Below are positions 1 through 8,996 of a stretch of 64,000 nt of DNA, in pieces. The notes beneath the pieces are model-generated. The model worked only from the letters and a program-made list of their open reading frames with translations. It was not told where the DNA came from and did not search any database. The translations under genes and the position numbers were made by a program. Numbering within the stretch: the first letter of the stretch is position 1; every line of letters begins with the position of its first letter. The stretch is from Oceanisphaera sp. IT1-181 (GTDB lineage Bacteria > Pseudomonadota > Gammaproteobacteria > Enterobacterales > Aeromonadaceae). Location: positions 1,669,001-1,733,000 of the forward strand of contig NZ_CP136856.1 of the NCBI RefSeq assembly GCF_033807535.1, written 5' to 3'.

Positions 1-220
1 ACTGATGTTTGATATCGTTTCCCTTCGTCAACTGTTGATAACTCATGCTAATTAATAAGATCCGCTTCCATAAAGCCCAGCTGATGAGCTTAACGCTTGG
101 ATTTGATAACTCGTTATTATTTTCGGTGTTCCACCATGTATCTGAGTAAACTTTAACTTAGCTAAGTTCTGGTATATGAAAAATTTATGAGCCGTTAGTT
201 TTGTGCAGCGCTGTCATTAA
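1..220. other. Left flank without recognisable gene
   Basis: I see no convincing coding frame here. The only structure is a 14-bp perfect palindrome, AACTTAGCTAAGTT, at 155-168. If the 38-bp repeats are attachment sites, this stretch lies outside the island, but its base composition is as AT-rich as the island. Confidence 0.4.
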
Positions 221-439
221 CTTCGCTGGCCCAGTATAAACTCTCTGCTTGCGCACATATGCGCCGATTACAAAAAATGTCTTTCTGATGCTTTTCAGTG
301 TCTTGCTTTACCTTTTAACTATCTAGCCTCCCTAATTTATATACTGAGCAATCTATCTGACTTAGATCATTCTGAAATAGCTAAAGCCACAGATGATAAA
401 TTAAAAATTAACCCCACTGATAGAAGATTATTAAGTTAA
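221..439 (+). pseudogene. 3' remnant of an unidentified coding frame
   Basis: A frame is open from just after a TAA at 218-220 to a TAA at 437-439 but contains no ATG near its beginning. The translated tail looks protein-like: it has three cysteines early on, then a hydrophobic stretch, then a charged end finishing DRRLLS. Its stop codon falls inside the left copy of the 38-bp direct repeat. It may be the truncated end of a gene cut by integration or an older element remnant. I do not recognise the family. Confidence 0.3.
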
Positions 440-467
440 TGCCGATAAATACAGTTATCGGCATTAA
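430..467 (+). repeat. Left 38-bp direct repeat, candidate attL
   Basis: This copy is identical over 38 bases to 25817-25854 and in the same orientation. It contains arms TTAATGCCGATAA (436-448) and TTATCGGCATTAA (455-467), perfect inverted repeats, around the asymmetric spacer ATACAG (449-454). A 13-6-13 layout matches tyrosine-recombinase core sites. The bases on either side differ between the copies. It could alternatively act as a transcriptional hairpin, though no T-run follows directly. Confidence 0.65.
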
Positions 468-530
468 CCATTTTTCTTAATGTCTTGAAGGTATAAATCC
501 CTCTATGTTTTCGCATACGTTACAAGTTAC

Positions 531-1871
531 TTATAAGGTATCTAAAACCATTTTAATCACTACAGATGTAGTTCCACATCGACTACAACATAGGCTGCTA
601 GCTTGGGGGCTAGCACCAGAAAAAAACATAGGATAAAGCTCCTCTTCCCAGTATTTACCTGGAGCTTTGCTAAACCCTGCATTTTCATCTTTAAGCAAAA
701 AATCATACAAAATTTTGCTGATATGCGAGCGCGGCGCCCTACTGTCTCTACTAAATTCATTCTTAACCCATCTTTCACTGACAGCTCTTTCCGCTAGCGA
801 CAGCATTTTGTTGGGGATCGTATTTGCAGCGTGCTTCTTACTCTTGGCAAAGCCTTTATGATAAAATAAATGAGCACTTTCAACCGCTTTGTGCGCAAAG
901 TAGTAAACTTCAGCAACAGAAAAAATGTTTAGCAGTTGATTAACTATCTCTCTAGTTTTTAATTCTGCTGAAAATTCTACATTGAGCTCATCTGCTTTAA
1001 CGTATATATATTGTAGGACTTCTTCTCGTGCTATTGTGAATAACAAGCTATGCACTTCACTTTCCCAGTAAGATTGGACACCATCTTTTAATTCATCATA
1101 TAATTTATTGTAAATTTCACTAAGTTCTAAACGTTCTTCCCTGCCTAAGAACACGTTAGGGATCCATTGAATTTTACTTATATAAAAGGAATCTAAACCA
1201 CCCTCTTCACTTTCAATAAATGCATCAACTTTAGAGTTGGGATCAATGATTATTATTTTAAGACTGTATAGCTCCATTATTAAATCTATATCCATCTTTT
1301 TAGTCGGAGTAAAAAGCCCTGACTTTGAAATGTCGTCAAGTGAAACTATAAAATCAAAGCTTTCATTTGTTTTTATTAAAAATAAAGTTAATAGTGTTAG
1401 CTTGTGGTTGAACTTTAAATCACAGTAACTTACTGGCTGATGGTTATTAGTAGAGTGTTGGATAACTATTTTATTGCGTGTTTCTACCTCTTTTGCAGAA
1501 GCTTGATCTCTTTCGATTTTTAAACATGACTCACAATCACAGGTCTGAGTACGATAGCCTTTATTTTTTAAGTATTCTTTATGATTGCATTCGTAGCACT
1601 GAGCGGGTGGTAAATTAAAGTTTGTAGCGCTTTTACTCTGTCGTTTTTTAAACATTGTAATGTCACAGTAGGGACAGTTTTTATCGAATTTTACTCTAGG
1701 CGGGAGTACATAAAGGAGTTTATTGGGATTAATATCTATTTTATAGTCATGTGTTAATAGTGAGTTTTTCTCACCATTAAGGTATCTTATATAAAGTTCT
1801 TCTATCTCATCAAGTGATAGATGCTTTATCTCTTCAGCTATTTTAATGTCATGCTTGGTATTTGTGCTCAT
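531..1871 (-). CDS. Cysteine-rich protein of unknown function (island cargo)
   Basis: The 446-residue protein is AT-rich in coding and I do not recognise its family. The N-terminal third has paired cysteines (CPYC, CYEC, then CDCESC), which look like one or two zinc-binding ribbons. The C-terminus has another cluster, CCSRC. The middle is mixed alpha/beta and helical without visible enzymatic motifs, and there is no signal peptide or membrane segment. It is divergent from the XRE gene, with 191 bases between them. The position at the outer edge of the island, beside a restriction system, suggests cargo, possibly a DNA-binding or defence protein. That is inference only. Confidence 0.6.
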   Translation of the reverse strand: MSTNTKHDIKIAEEIKHLSLDEIEELYIRYLNGEKNSLLTHDYKIDINPNKLLYVLPPRVKFDKNCPYCDITMFKKRQSKSATNFNLPPAQCYECNHKEYLKNKGYRTQTCDCESCLKIERDQASAKEVETRNKIVIQHSTNNHQPVSYCDLKFNHKLTLLTLFLIKTNESFDFIVSLDDISKSGLFTPTKKMDIDLIMELYSLKIIIIDPNSKVDAFIESEEGGLDSFYISKIQWIPNVFLGREERLELSEIYNKLYDELKDGVQSYWESEVHSLLFTIAREEVLQYIYVKADELNVEFSAELKTREIVNQLLNIFSVAEVYYFAHKAVESAHLFYHKGFAKSKKHAANTIPNKMLSLAERAVSERWVKNEFSRDSRAPRSHISKILYDFLLKDENAGFSKAPGKYWEEELYPMFFSGASPQASSLCCSRCGTTSVVIKMVLDTL

Positions 1872-2024
1872 AATCTAATCTCGATGTGATGTTTTGTGTC
1901 TTCTCGCTACTAAAAGATACAGCCGTCTCTACTGCAGAAAGTAGATATGTCCAGACTTAGTACTGAAAATGGCAATATGCTGAGTACTGAGTGAAATGAG
2001 AGTTATATCCCGTGGAATTATAGG

Positions 2025-2058
2025 CGTCATGACGTGATAGTTCTACCTTTTAGGTAGA
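2025..2058 (+). promoter_or_regulatory. Candidate operator for the XRE regulator
   Basis: Two palindromes sit just upstream of the small HTH gene: CGTCATGACG (2025-2034) and TCTACC-TTTTA-GGTAGA (2042-2058). The second covers the ribosome-binding region and ends 4 bases before the ATG at 2063. Controller proteins of restriction-modification systems bind paired palindromes upstream of their own gene, so this is a plausible autoregulatory site. Binding is not shown. Confidence 0.4.
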
Positions 2059-2062
2059 GCTT

Positions 2063-2287
2063 ATGCGAGATCAGAGGTTGGTGGAGTTTGGTAACAGAGT
2101 GCGGAAGATAAGAAAAGATCGGGGGCTCTCCCAAGAAGCATTTGCTGCTTTAGCTGATATTGATAGAAGTTATATGGGGCACATAGAACGCGGAGAAAAA
2201 AATATTACGCTAACCAAAATATATCAGATATCAGGTGCGCTCAGTGTTGATGTTACGGAGTTATTCCAAAAAAACGACCCTTCGTAA
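2063..2287 (+). CDS. XRE-family HTH regulator, controller-protein-like
   Basis: The 74-residue protein is nearly all one Cro/CI-type helix-turn-helix domain. Its motif is FGNRVRKIRKDRGLSQEAFA, followed by a recognition helix region with DRSYMGHIERGEKNITL. Its length and the ERGEKNITL-type signature match controller (C) proteins of restriction systems and small phage-like repressors. It is transcribed toward hsdR, 462 bases downstream, and divergently from the cysteine-rich gene. It probably times expression of the restriction genes or of its own promoter through the palindromes at 2025-2058. The regulatory link is inferred from position. Confidence 0.8.
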   Translation: MRDQRLVEFGNRVRKIRKDRGLSQEAFAALADIDRSYMGHIERGEKNITLTKIYQISGALSVDVTELFQKNDPS

Positions 2288-2748
2288 CTAGTGTAACCAC
2301 TTGATTTAAATATCTTCTGCCCTATCGGTCTATAAGTAAGAGCCTATAAGTTATTCAGAGTTGCTGCCAGTATCTTCAGCGAAGAGGACTTCAGTGTGCC
2401 GGTTTGCCGCTGCCATAAAACACAAAAACCATATCGAACAAGTTCGTCCACGACGAGAACAAGAGCAAAACCGTTCCTAAAAGTCCCTTTTACAAAAACG
2501 GCCTGACTTCTAGTCTTAAGCTTTTTCTGGGCAATGTTTATCTCTTGTAACGTTTTGGCCTGGTAGCTGAGCACTCCCCTTCTGCGTTTGCCGCAAATCT
2601 ATAACACGTAGGCCTGGCTCGACCGCCTAGCCGACGCACTTCATTCTGCACAAATAGGCTATATCTCTCACATTTCTTACATAAAATTCATTTGAGCCTT
2701 CCCATGTGACACAATGCTTTAAAGACTGTGCACGGAGATAACGCAGCC
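2288..2748. other. Non-coding gap between regulator and hsdR
   Basis: No supported gene lies here. A copy of the dispersed GAAGAGGACTTC repeat family occupies ~2369-2410. An open frame on the minus strand overlaps that repeat and has no good start context, so I discount it. The hsdR promoter must lie in the right half, but I cannot assign it clearly. Confidence 0.5.
2369..2410 (+). repeat. Dispersed palindromic repeat, copy 1
   Basis: A diverged member of a repeat family also found at ~16011, 16060, 16141, 43466 and 58606. The shared core is GAAGAGGACTTC, followed by a GGTTTG-type tail. Copies occur in both orientations, always between genes, like REP/BIME-type elements. Confidence 0.55.
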
Positions 2749-5175
2749 ATGACAAAAATAAATAAGTCAGCTCTTACTGAAGCGGACATAATTACTAAGT
2801 TTATTCTGCCTGCTGTTAAGCAAGCTGGCTGGAATAACATGACGCAAATTCGTCAAGAGGTGAAACTGCGGGATGGTAAGGTAATTGTGCGTGGGCAGAT
2901 GGCTGCACGAAAGCGGGTTAAATCAGCAGATATCGTTCTCTATCATAAACCTAATATTCCTCTTGCTGTGATTGAAGCGAAAGCTAACAAGCATGAGATA
3001 GGCAAAGGTATGCAGCAAGCGCTGGACTATGCAGGCTTGCTACAAGTGCCCTTCGTGTTTGCTTCTAATGGTGACGGCTTCATCTTTCACGATAAAACCA
3101 ACTCCGTGCAGCTTGAAACTGAAATTAGCCTTGAAGACTTCCCTACCCCTGGTCAGTTGTGGGACAAATACTGCACTTGGAAAGGCTACACCTCTGCCCA
3201 GCTCCCCATTATCACGCAGGACTACCATGATGATGGTAGCGGTAAGACCCCCCGTTACTACCAGCTTCAAGCAATCAACAAATCCATAGAAGCTATCGCT
3301 CGTGGTCAAGAGCGCATTTTGTTGGTGATGGCGACCGGCACCGGTAAAACCTACACCGCCTTTCAGATTATTTGGCGACTGTGGAAGGCACGCAAGAAGA
3401 AACGCATTCTGTTCTTAGCCGACCGCAATATCTTGGTTGACCAAACTAAAGACAATGACTTCCAGCCGTTCGGCACCGCTATGACCAAGATATCAGGCCG
3501 TAAGGTAGACCCTGCTTTTGAGATTCAGCTTGGTTTATATCAAGCACTCACTGGACCCGAAGAGCATCAAAAAGCTTTTAAACAGGTCGCTCCAGACTTC
3601 TTTGACCTGATTATCATAGATGAGTGTCACCGTGGCAGTGCATCAGAAGAAAGTGCGTGGCGTGAAATACTCGAATACTTTAGTAGTGCCACACAGATAG
3701 GTTTAACTGCTACCCCAAAGGAAACTGACGAAGTTTCTAACGCTGAATATTTTGGTGAGCCTCTTTACACCTACTCATTGAAAGAAGGCATAGAAGACGG
3801 TTTTCTTGCTCCTTACAAAGTGGTGCGTGTAGATTTAGATATCGACCTACAAGGCTGGCGTCCAACTAAAGGGCAAGTCGATAAGTATGGCGAGCTAATA
3901 GAAGACCGTATTTATAACCAAAAAGATTTTGACCGAACTATGGTCATCGACGAACGCACCCAAGTCGTAGCTCAAACTATCACTAAATATCTTGAAAGCA
4001 CCGATCCTATGGCCAAGACCATAGTGTTCTGCAATGACATTGACCATGCAGACAGAATGCGCCGTGCTTTGATTAACTGTAATCCTGAACAGTATAAAAA
4101 GAATGATAAGTATGTGATGAAAATTACTGGGGATGATGAAGAAGGCAAAGGCCAGCTTGATAACTTCATCAACCCCAAACGTGCTTATCCGGTGATAGCG
4201 ACTACATCTGAATTGATGAGCACAGGCGTTGATGCACAGACCTGTAAGCTCATTGTGCTCGACCAAAACATTAAGTCGATGACCAAGTTTAAGCAGATTA
4301 TTGGCCGTGGCACTCGTATTAACGATAAGTATGGAAAGCTGTGGTTTACCATTCTCGACTTCAAAAAAGCCACAGAGCTGTTTGCTGATGAGCGCTTTGA
4401 CGGCATACCAGAACGAGTCATGGTTGTAGACCCAGAAGACATTGATGCCGAAGAAGTGATAAACGGTGAGTCCACTGATGACTTGGACACTACCGGTAAA
4501 GACGGTGAAGACCTGTCAGGCAACAGTGATGAAGACCCTATCTTCCCACCTAATGATGATAGTGGAGCACTGCCAACAGACGATGGTGATGGCGTGCGGA
4601 AATACTATGTAAAAGGCGTGCCCGTAAAAGCCATTGCCCAGCGTGTGCAGTATTACGATGCTGACGGTAAGTTGGTCACGGAATCTTTCCAAGACTACAC
4701 CCGCAAGACCTTTGCCAAGCAGTTCGCCAGTATGGATGACTTCACTAAACGCTGGAATGAGTCAGACCGTAAGCAAGCCATCATTGATGAGCTGGCAAAC
4801 GAAGGGATTATCTGGGAAGTGCTGCAAGAAGAGATAGGCAAGGATTTAGATCCTTTCGACCTTATCTGTCATGTAGTTTATGATCAGCCGCCACTCACAC
4901 GCAAAGAGCGTGCTAATCAGGTTAAGAAACGTAACTACTTCACCAAGTATTCTGAGACAGCACAGACAGTGCTAAACACGCTGCTAGACAAGTATGCGGA
5001 CGAAGGCCTACAAGAACTGGAAGGTATGGACGTGCTTAAGGTGCAGCCGTTTAATCAAATTGGCAACCTCATGGAAATCGTAAATGGCGGCTTTGGTGGC
5101 AAAGAGCAATATCAGCAGGCCATTAGTGAGCTAGAAGCAGAGATTTACAAGCTGCCAGAGCAAAAACAGGCTTAA
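2749..5175 (+). CDS. hsdR: Type I restriction enzyme R subunit
   Basis: HsdR cuts DNA after ATP-driven translocation when the HsdM/HsdS complex meets an unmodified site. The N-terminal nuclease domain shows the PD-(D/E)XK residues D61 and E76-A-K78. The superfamily 2 motor follows, with Walker A ATGTGKT at ~195-201, the DECH box at 291-294 and a TATPK motif. The C-terminal third fits the EcoEI-type R subunit tail, and 808 residues is usual for that group. I chose the ATG at 2749 because GGAGAT lies 9 bases before it. A GTG at 2728 in the same frame has no such site. It leads an hsdR-hsdM-hsdS set, with hsdM 81 bases downstream. Confidence 0.93.
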   Translation: MTKINKSALTEADIITKFILPAVKQAGWNNMTQIRQEVKLRDGKVIVRGQMAARKRVKSADIVLYHKPNIPLAVIEAKANKHEIGKGMQQALDYAGLLQVPFVFASNGDGFIFHDKTNSVQLETEISLEDFPTPGQLWDKYCTWKGYTSAQLPIITQDYHDDGSGKTPRYYQLQAINKSIEAIARGQERILLVMATGTGKTYTAFQIIWRLWKARKKKRILFLADRNILVDQTKDNDFQPFGTAMTKISGRKVDPAFEIQLGLYQALTGPEEHQKAFKQVAPDFFDLIIIDECHRGSASEESAWREILEYFSSATQIGLTATPKETDEVSNAEYFGEPLYTYSLKEGIEDGFLAPYKVVRVDLDIDLQGWRPTKGQVDKYGELIEDRIYNQKDFDRTMVIDERTQVVAQTITKYLESTDPMAKTIVFCNDIDHADRMRRALINCNPEQYKKNDKYVMKITGDDEEGKGQLDNFINPKRAYPVIATTSELMSTGVDAQTCKLIVLDQNIKSMTKFKQIIGRGTRINDKYGKLWFTILDFKKATELFADERFDGIPERVMVVDPEDIDAEEVINGESTDDLDTTGKDGEDLSGNSDEDPIFPPNDDSGALPTDDGDGVRKYYVKGVPVKAIAQRVQYYDADGKLVTESFQDYTRKTFAKQFASMDDFTKRWNESDRKQAIIDELANEGIIWEVLQEEIGKDLDPFDLICHVVYDQPPLTRKERANQVKKRNYFTKYSETAQTVLNTLLDKYADEGLQELEGMDVLKVQPFNQIGNLMEIVNGGFGGKEQYQQAISELEAEIYKLPEQKQA

Positions 5176-5200
5176 TCAACTCAATCACTCTCGTCTTTAT

Positions 5201-5226
5201 ACAAGCTCCTGTAGGGGCTTGTTTTA
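5201..5226 (+). terminator. Hairpin between hsdR and hsdM
   Basis: ACAAGC (5201-5206) pairs with GCTTGT (5217-5222), with further partial pairing inside, and a short T-run follows. It looks like a weak terminator or attenuator. It could lower the HsdM/HsdS transcript relative to HsdR, or hsdM may have its own promoter. Confidence 0.5.
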
Positions 5227-5256
5227 TCTGTATAGCAAGTTACAAAGAGAAACTTT

Positions 5257-6744
5257 ATGTCTATTAGTTCCGTTATCAAGTCAATCCAAGACATTATGCG
5301 CCAAGATGCCGGTGTAGATGGTGATGCACAGCGCTTAGGCCAATTATCTTGGCTGCTATTCCTTAAGGTGTTTGATGCACAGGAAGAGGCGTTAGAGTTT
5401 GAACAGGATAACTATCAGACTCCCATTCCAGAACGCTACTTGTGGCGTAATTGGGCTGCTAACCCAGAAGGGATGACGGGTGACGAGCTATTAGACTTTG
5501 TGAACAACGAAATTTTTGAGGTGCTGAAAAACTTAACTGCACCCGTCGATACAAACCCCCGTGGCTTTGTGGTGCGCCAAGCGTTAAGTGATGCCTTCAA
5601 CTACATGAAAAACGGCACCCTGTTGCGTCAGGTTATTAACAAGCTTAATGATATCGACTTCTCTAGCTCAAGCGAACGCCATATGTTTGGTGATATCTAT
5701 GAGCAGCTGCTGCGTGATTTACAGAGCGCCGGTAATGCCGGTGAGTTCTATACGCCTCGTGCAGTTACACGATTCATCGTTGACCGTGTAGACCCTAAAT
5801 TGGGCGACCGCATTATGGACCCAGCATGTGGCACGGGTGGCTTTTTAACCTGCTCATTTGAGCATGTGAAGAACAATTATGTAAAAAGCAGTGAAGATCA
5901 CCAGATATTACAGAAGCAGATTTTTGGTTTTGAGAAGAAACAGCTACCACACTTGCTGTGCACCACTAATATGCTGTTACATGGCATAGAAGTGCCTGTG
6001 CAAATCCGCCACGACAACACCTTAAGTAAGCCGTTATCGAGCTGGGATAGTGACATTGATGTCATTGTTACCAACCCTCCTTTTGGTGGCACGGAAGAAG
6101 CAGGTATTGAGACAAACTTCCCTACTGACTTACGAACTCGTGAGACTGCTGACCTGTTCCTACAGCTGATAGTGGAAGTGCTCGCAGATAAGGGACGTGC
6201 AGCCGTAGTGCTACCTGACGGAACGCTGTTTGGCGAGGGTGTGAAAACCAAGCTCAAGAAGATGCTGACCGAAGAATGTAACTTACACACCATAGTCCGC
6301 TTACCTAACGGCGTGTTTAATCCCTATACCGGCATTAAAACTAACTTGCTGTTCTTCACCAAGGGCAAGCCCACTAAAGACGTTTGGTTCTACGAGCACC
6401 CCTACCCTGCTGGCGTGAAAAACTATAGCAAGACCAAGCCCATGAAATTTGAAGAGTTTCAGGCTGAGATTGACTGGTGGGGAACGGAAGAAGACGACTT
6501 TGCTGCACGAGTTGAAAACGAGCAGGCTTGGAAAGTCAGCATTGAGGATGTGATAGCTCGCAACTTCAACCTCGATATCAAGAACCCGCATGTAGGCGAA
6601 GTGATCAGCCACGATCCCGACGAGCTACTGGTCGACTATAGCCAACAGCAGCAAAGCATTACCGAGCTGCGTAATCAGCTTAAAGGCGTGCTAGGCAAAG
6701 CCTTGGCTGGCGAGGAAGTTAGTCAGGAGGAAATGTCAGCATGA
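5257..6744 (+). CDS. hsdM: Type I DNA methyltransferase M subunit
   Basis: HsdM is the adenine-N6 methyltransferase of the type I complex and protects host sites. The N-terminal helical domain precedes the Rossmann-like catalytic domain. The AdoMet-binding motif DPACGTGGF lies near residues 188-196, and the catalytic NPPF begins at residue 273 (VTNPPFGG). At 495 residues it has the family's usual length. Its stop overlaps the hsdS start by four bases (ATGA), implying translational coupling, as expected for subunits that assemble M2S1. Confidence 0.95.
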   Translation: MSISSVIKSIQDIMRQDAGVDGDAQRLGQLSWLLFLKVFDAQEEALEFEQDNYQTPIPERYLWRNWAANPEGMTGDELLDFVNNEIFEVLKNLTAPVDTNPRGFVVRQALSDAFNYMKNGTLLRQVINKLNDIDFSSSSERHMFGDIYEQLLRDLQSAGNAGEFYTPRAVTRFIVDRVDPKLGDRIMDPACGTGGFLTCSFEHVKNNYVKSSEDHQILQKQIFGFEKKQLPHLLCTTNMLLHGIEVPVQIRHDNTLSKPLSSWDSDIDVIVTNPPFGGTEEAGIETNFPTDLRTRETADLFLQLIVEVLADKGRAAVVLPDGTLFGEGVKTKLKKMLTEECNLHTIVRLPNGVFNPYTGIKTNLLFFTKGKPTKDVWFYEHPYPAGVKNYSKTKPMKFEEFQAEIDWWGTEEDDFAARVENEQAWKVSIEDVIARNFNLDIKNPHVGEVISHDPDELLVDYSQQQQSITELRNQLKGVLGKALAGEEVSQEEMSA

Positions 6745-8447
6745 GCCAAGCACAGCAACTGATTACTGAGCATATTGATATTTGGACAAGCGCTATTGTA
6801 GCCAAGTCTGGCGTAGGCCGTGGTAGTAGCAAAAAGCGTGAGCTGTATGGCATCAAGAAACTGCGCGATCTGATTCTTGAGTTAGCAGTGCGTGGCAAGC
6901 TAGTGCCGCAAGACCCTACAGATGAACCTGCTTCTGTGCTGCTGGAGCGCATTAGTGATGAGGCAACTGAGTTAGTTAAAGCAAAAAAAATTAAAAAGCC
7001 CAAGATTCTGCCCCAAATTACTGATGACGAAAAACCATTCGTTTTACCAGCTGGATGGGAGTGGGAGAGACTGCCTAGTTGTTACTACATAGTCGGAAGT
7101 AAAATTAATCAAATACAGACAAAAGAATATTTAGAATTAGGTTCTTATCTGGTCGTAGATCAAGGACAAAAATTTATTGCTGGATACTGTGACGACAAAT
7201 CTAAAGTTCTAGAAATAGAACGGCCAGTTATTGTCTTTGGCGATCATACCAAAAACATAAAATTTATTGACTTCAATTTCGTTATCGGTGCAGATGGTGT
7301 CAAGGTTCTTTGTCCATACTCGGAGCTATCCACAAGGTTTCTTTATCAAGTTATCAAATCATATGATTTAGCCGATAGAGGATACGCTCGTCATTTCAAA
7401 GTTCTGAACGAAAAATTAGCTCCCTTACCTCCTTTAGCAGAACAACACCGCATCGTTGCCAAAGTAGACGAGCTAATGCTGCTGTGTGACCAACTGGAGC
7501 AACAGACCGAAGCCAGTATTGATGCTCATGCAACCTTGGTAGAAGTGCTGCTATCGACTCTGACCGACAGCGCTGATGCCGATGAACTAGCGCAGAATTG
7601 GGCTAGAATCGCCGAGCACTTCGATACCCTGTTCACCACAGAGCAGAGCATAGATGCGCTCAAACAGACCATACTGCAACTAGCCGTCATGGGTAAGCTG
7701 GTGCCACAGAACCCGGATGATGAACCGGCCTCCGTGCTGCTGGACAAGATCGCCGCCGAGAAGGCGAAACTGGTCGAAGAGAAGAAGATCAAGAAACAAA
7801 AGCCACTTTCGATGATAGAAGACAACGAGAAACCATATGATGTGCCAGGTAATTGGGCTTGGTGCAGAATAGGCAATGCATCTATCTCTACTGATTATGG
7901 TTTATCGTCAAAAACTAGTAATGACGATAATGGGGTTCCCGTATTAAAGATGGGTGACATCCAAGCAAGTAAAGTTATCACTGGCGGTCAGGGGACTGTA
8001 TCTAAAGAAACAGAAGGTCTTCCGTATCTGTATCTGGAGTCACGTGACCTTTTGTATAATCGAACAAATAGCGTTGAACTCGTAGGGAAAACTGGAATAT
8101 TTACAGGTAATAATGATGATTACTCATTTGCATCATACTTAATTAGAATTAGGACCTTAAAGAATAGTGTATTGCCTGAATTTATCAATATTAACATGGC
8201 ATCGCCCGACTTTAGAAAAAATCAAATAATGCCACATATAAAGCAACAGTGTGGGCAAGCCAATGTGAATGGCACCATCATGAAAAACATGTTGATTGCA
8301 CTAGCCCCAGAAAGCGAGCAGCATCGCATCGTAGCTAAAGTAGATGAGCTATTCGAAATCTGCGACAAACTCAAGGACAAGTTACAACAGTCCCAGCAGA
8401 CACAGGTTCATCTTACTGACGCACTTGTTGACAGCGCACTAGCGTAA
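6741..8447 (+). CDS. hsdS: Type I specificity subunit S
   Basis: HsdS reads the bipartite DNA target for the HsdM/HsdR complex. The 568-residue protein has two half-repeats. Conserved helices LELAVRGKLVPQDP and LQLAVMGKLVPQNP precede target-recognition domains at ~residues 110-230 and ~370-520. Each domain is followed by the conserved EQHRIVAKVDEL helix. The two recognition domains are visibly more AT-rich than the conserved segments, as expected if they are exchanged by recombination. Both domains look complete, so the system may be functional. The target sequence cannot be read from the gene. Confidence 0.93.
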   Translation: MSQAQQLITEHIDIWTSAIVAKSGVGRGSSKKRELYGIKKLRDLILELAVRGKLVPQDPTDEPASVLLERISDEATELVKAKKIKKPKILPQITDDEKPFVLPAGWEWERLPSCYYIVGSKINQIQTKEYLELGSYLVVDQGQKFIAGYCDDKSKVLEIERPVIVFGDHTKNIKFIDFNFVIGADGVKVLCPYSELSTRFLYQVIKSYDLADRGYARHFKVLNEKLAPLPPLAEQHRIVAKVDELMLLCDQLEQQTEASIDAHATLVEVLLSTLTDSADADELAQNWARIAEHFDTLFTTEQSIDALKQTILQLAVMGKLVPQNPDDEPASVLLDKIAAEKAKLVEEKKIKKQKPLSMIEDNEKPYDVPGNWAWCRIGNASISTDYGLSSKTSNDDNGVPVLKMGDIQASKVITGGQGTVSKETEGLPYLYLESRDLLYNRTNSVELVGKTGIFTGNNDDYSFASYLIRIRTLKNSVLPEFININMASPDFRKNQIMPHIKQQCGQANVNGTIMKNMLIALAPESEQHRIVAKVDELFEICDKLKDKLQQSQQTQVHLTDALVDSALA

Positions 8448-8453
8448 ACAAAC

Positions 8454-8481
8454 AAGCCCCGCTATTTAGACGGGGCTTTTT
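8454..8481 (+). terminator. Rho-independent terminator after hsdS
   Basis: AAGCCCCG (8454-8461) pairs with CGGGGCTT (8471-8478), followed by a T-run. It closes the restriction-modification operon seven bases past the hsdS stop codon. Confidence 0.9.
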
Positions 8482-8996
8482 CAGCTCTATAGGACCTATT
8501 GTAATGAACCGCCCCGCCTCGATGTGGCTTAGACCTCTAGTCTCTGATAAGCAGAGTTAAGACTTCAACTTGCTTAAAAACTGTGCTCCAGATTGCAAAG
8601 GCTCGTCCTCTTTAAACTGTTTTAATAACATATAGTATGTCTTCAAAGCAGTTACGCACTCTCAGAACAGAATCAAGCAACCTCTGGGTCCACTGAATGC
8701 CACATTATCTCAAGAGTGCCAGCTGTTTTTTGAGTCTACGCTTTCAAACCTAGGCGTGGCGCGTTTTATATGAGGAAGTCACTAAGGTCTCATCAGTAAC
8801 TAATTTGCTAGTTGCACCCTATACTGGGCTGCAGTTTATCCGCTTGGATATTAGCGCTCGGTGCCCAACATCATAGGCTATGGTACCATATGGCTATGAA
8901 TTAGTATTCAGCCTGCTAGCCGTATTTCCGCCTGTGGAGCATGCCTGTTATTACTGCCAGTGATATTGCTACGATTTTAGATCGAAGGGATTAAAG
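8482..8996. other. Intergenic stretch before the three-gene operon
   Basis: About 515 bases without a supported gene. I see no RNA gene, repeat or clear remnant. The promoter of the following operon presumably lies near its right end. GAAGGGA at ~8984-8990 is the ribosome-binding site of the next gene. Confidence 0.5.

Noticed and set aside
2344..2574. 76-residue minus-strand open frame
   Set aside because: It overlaps a dispersed repeat, has no family features and no ribosome-binding site.
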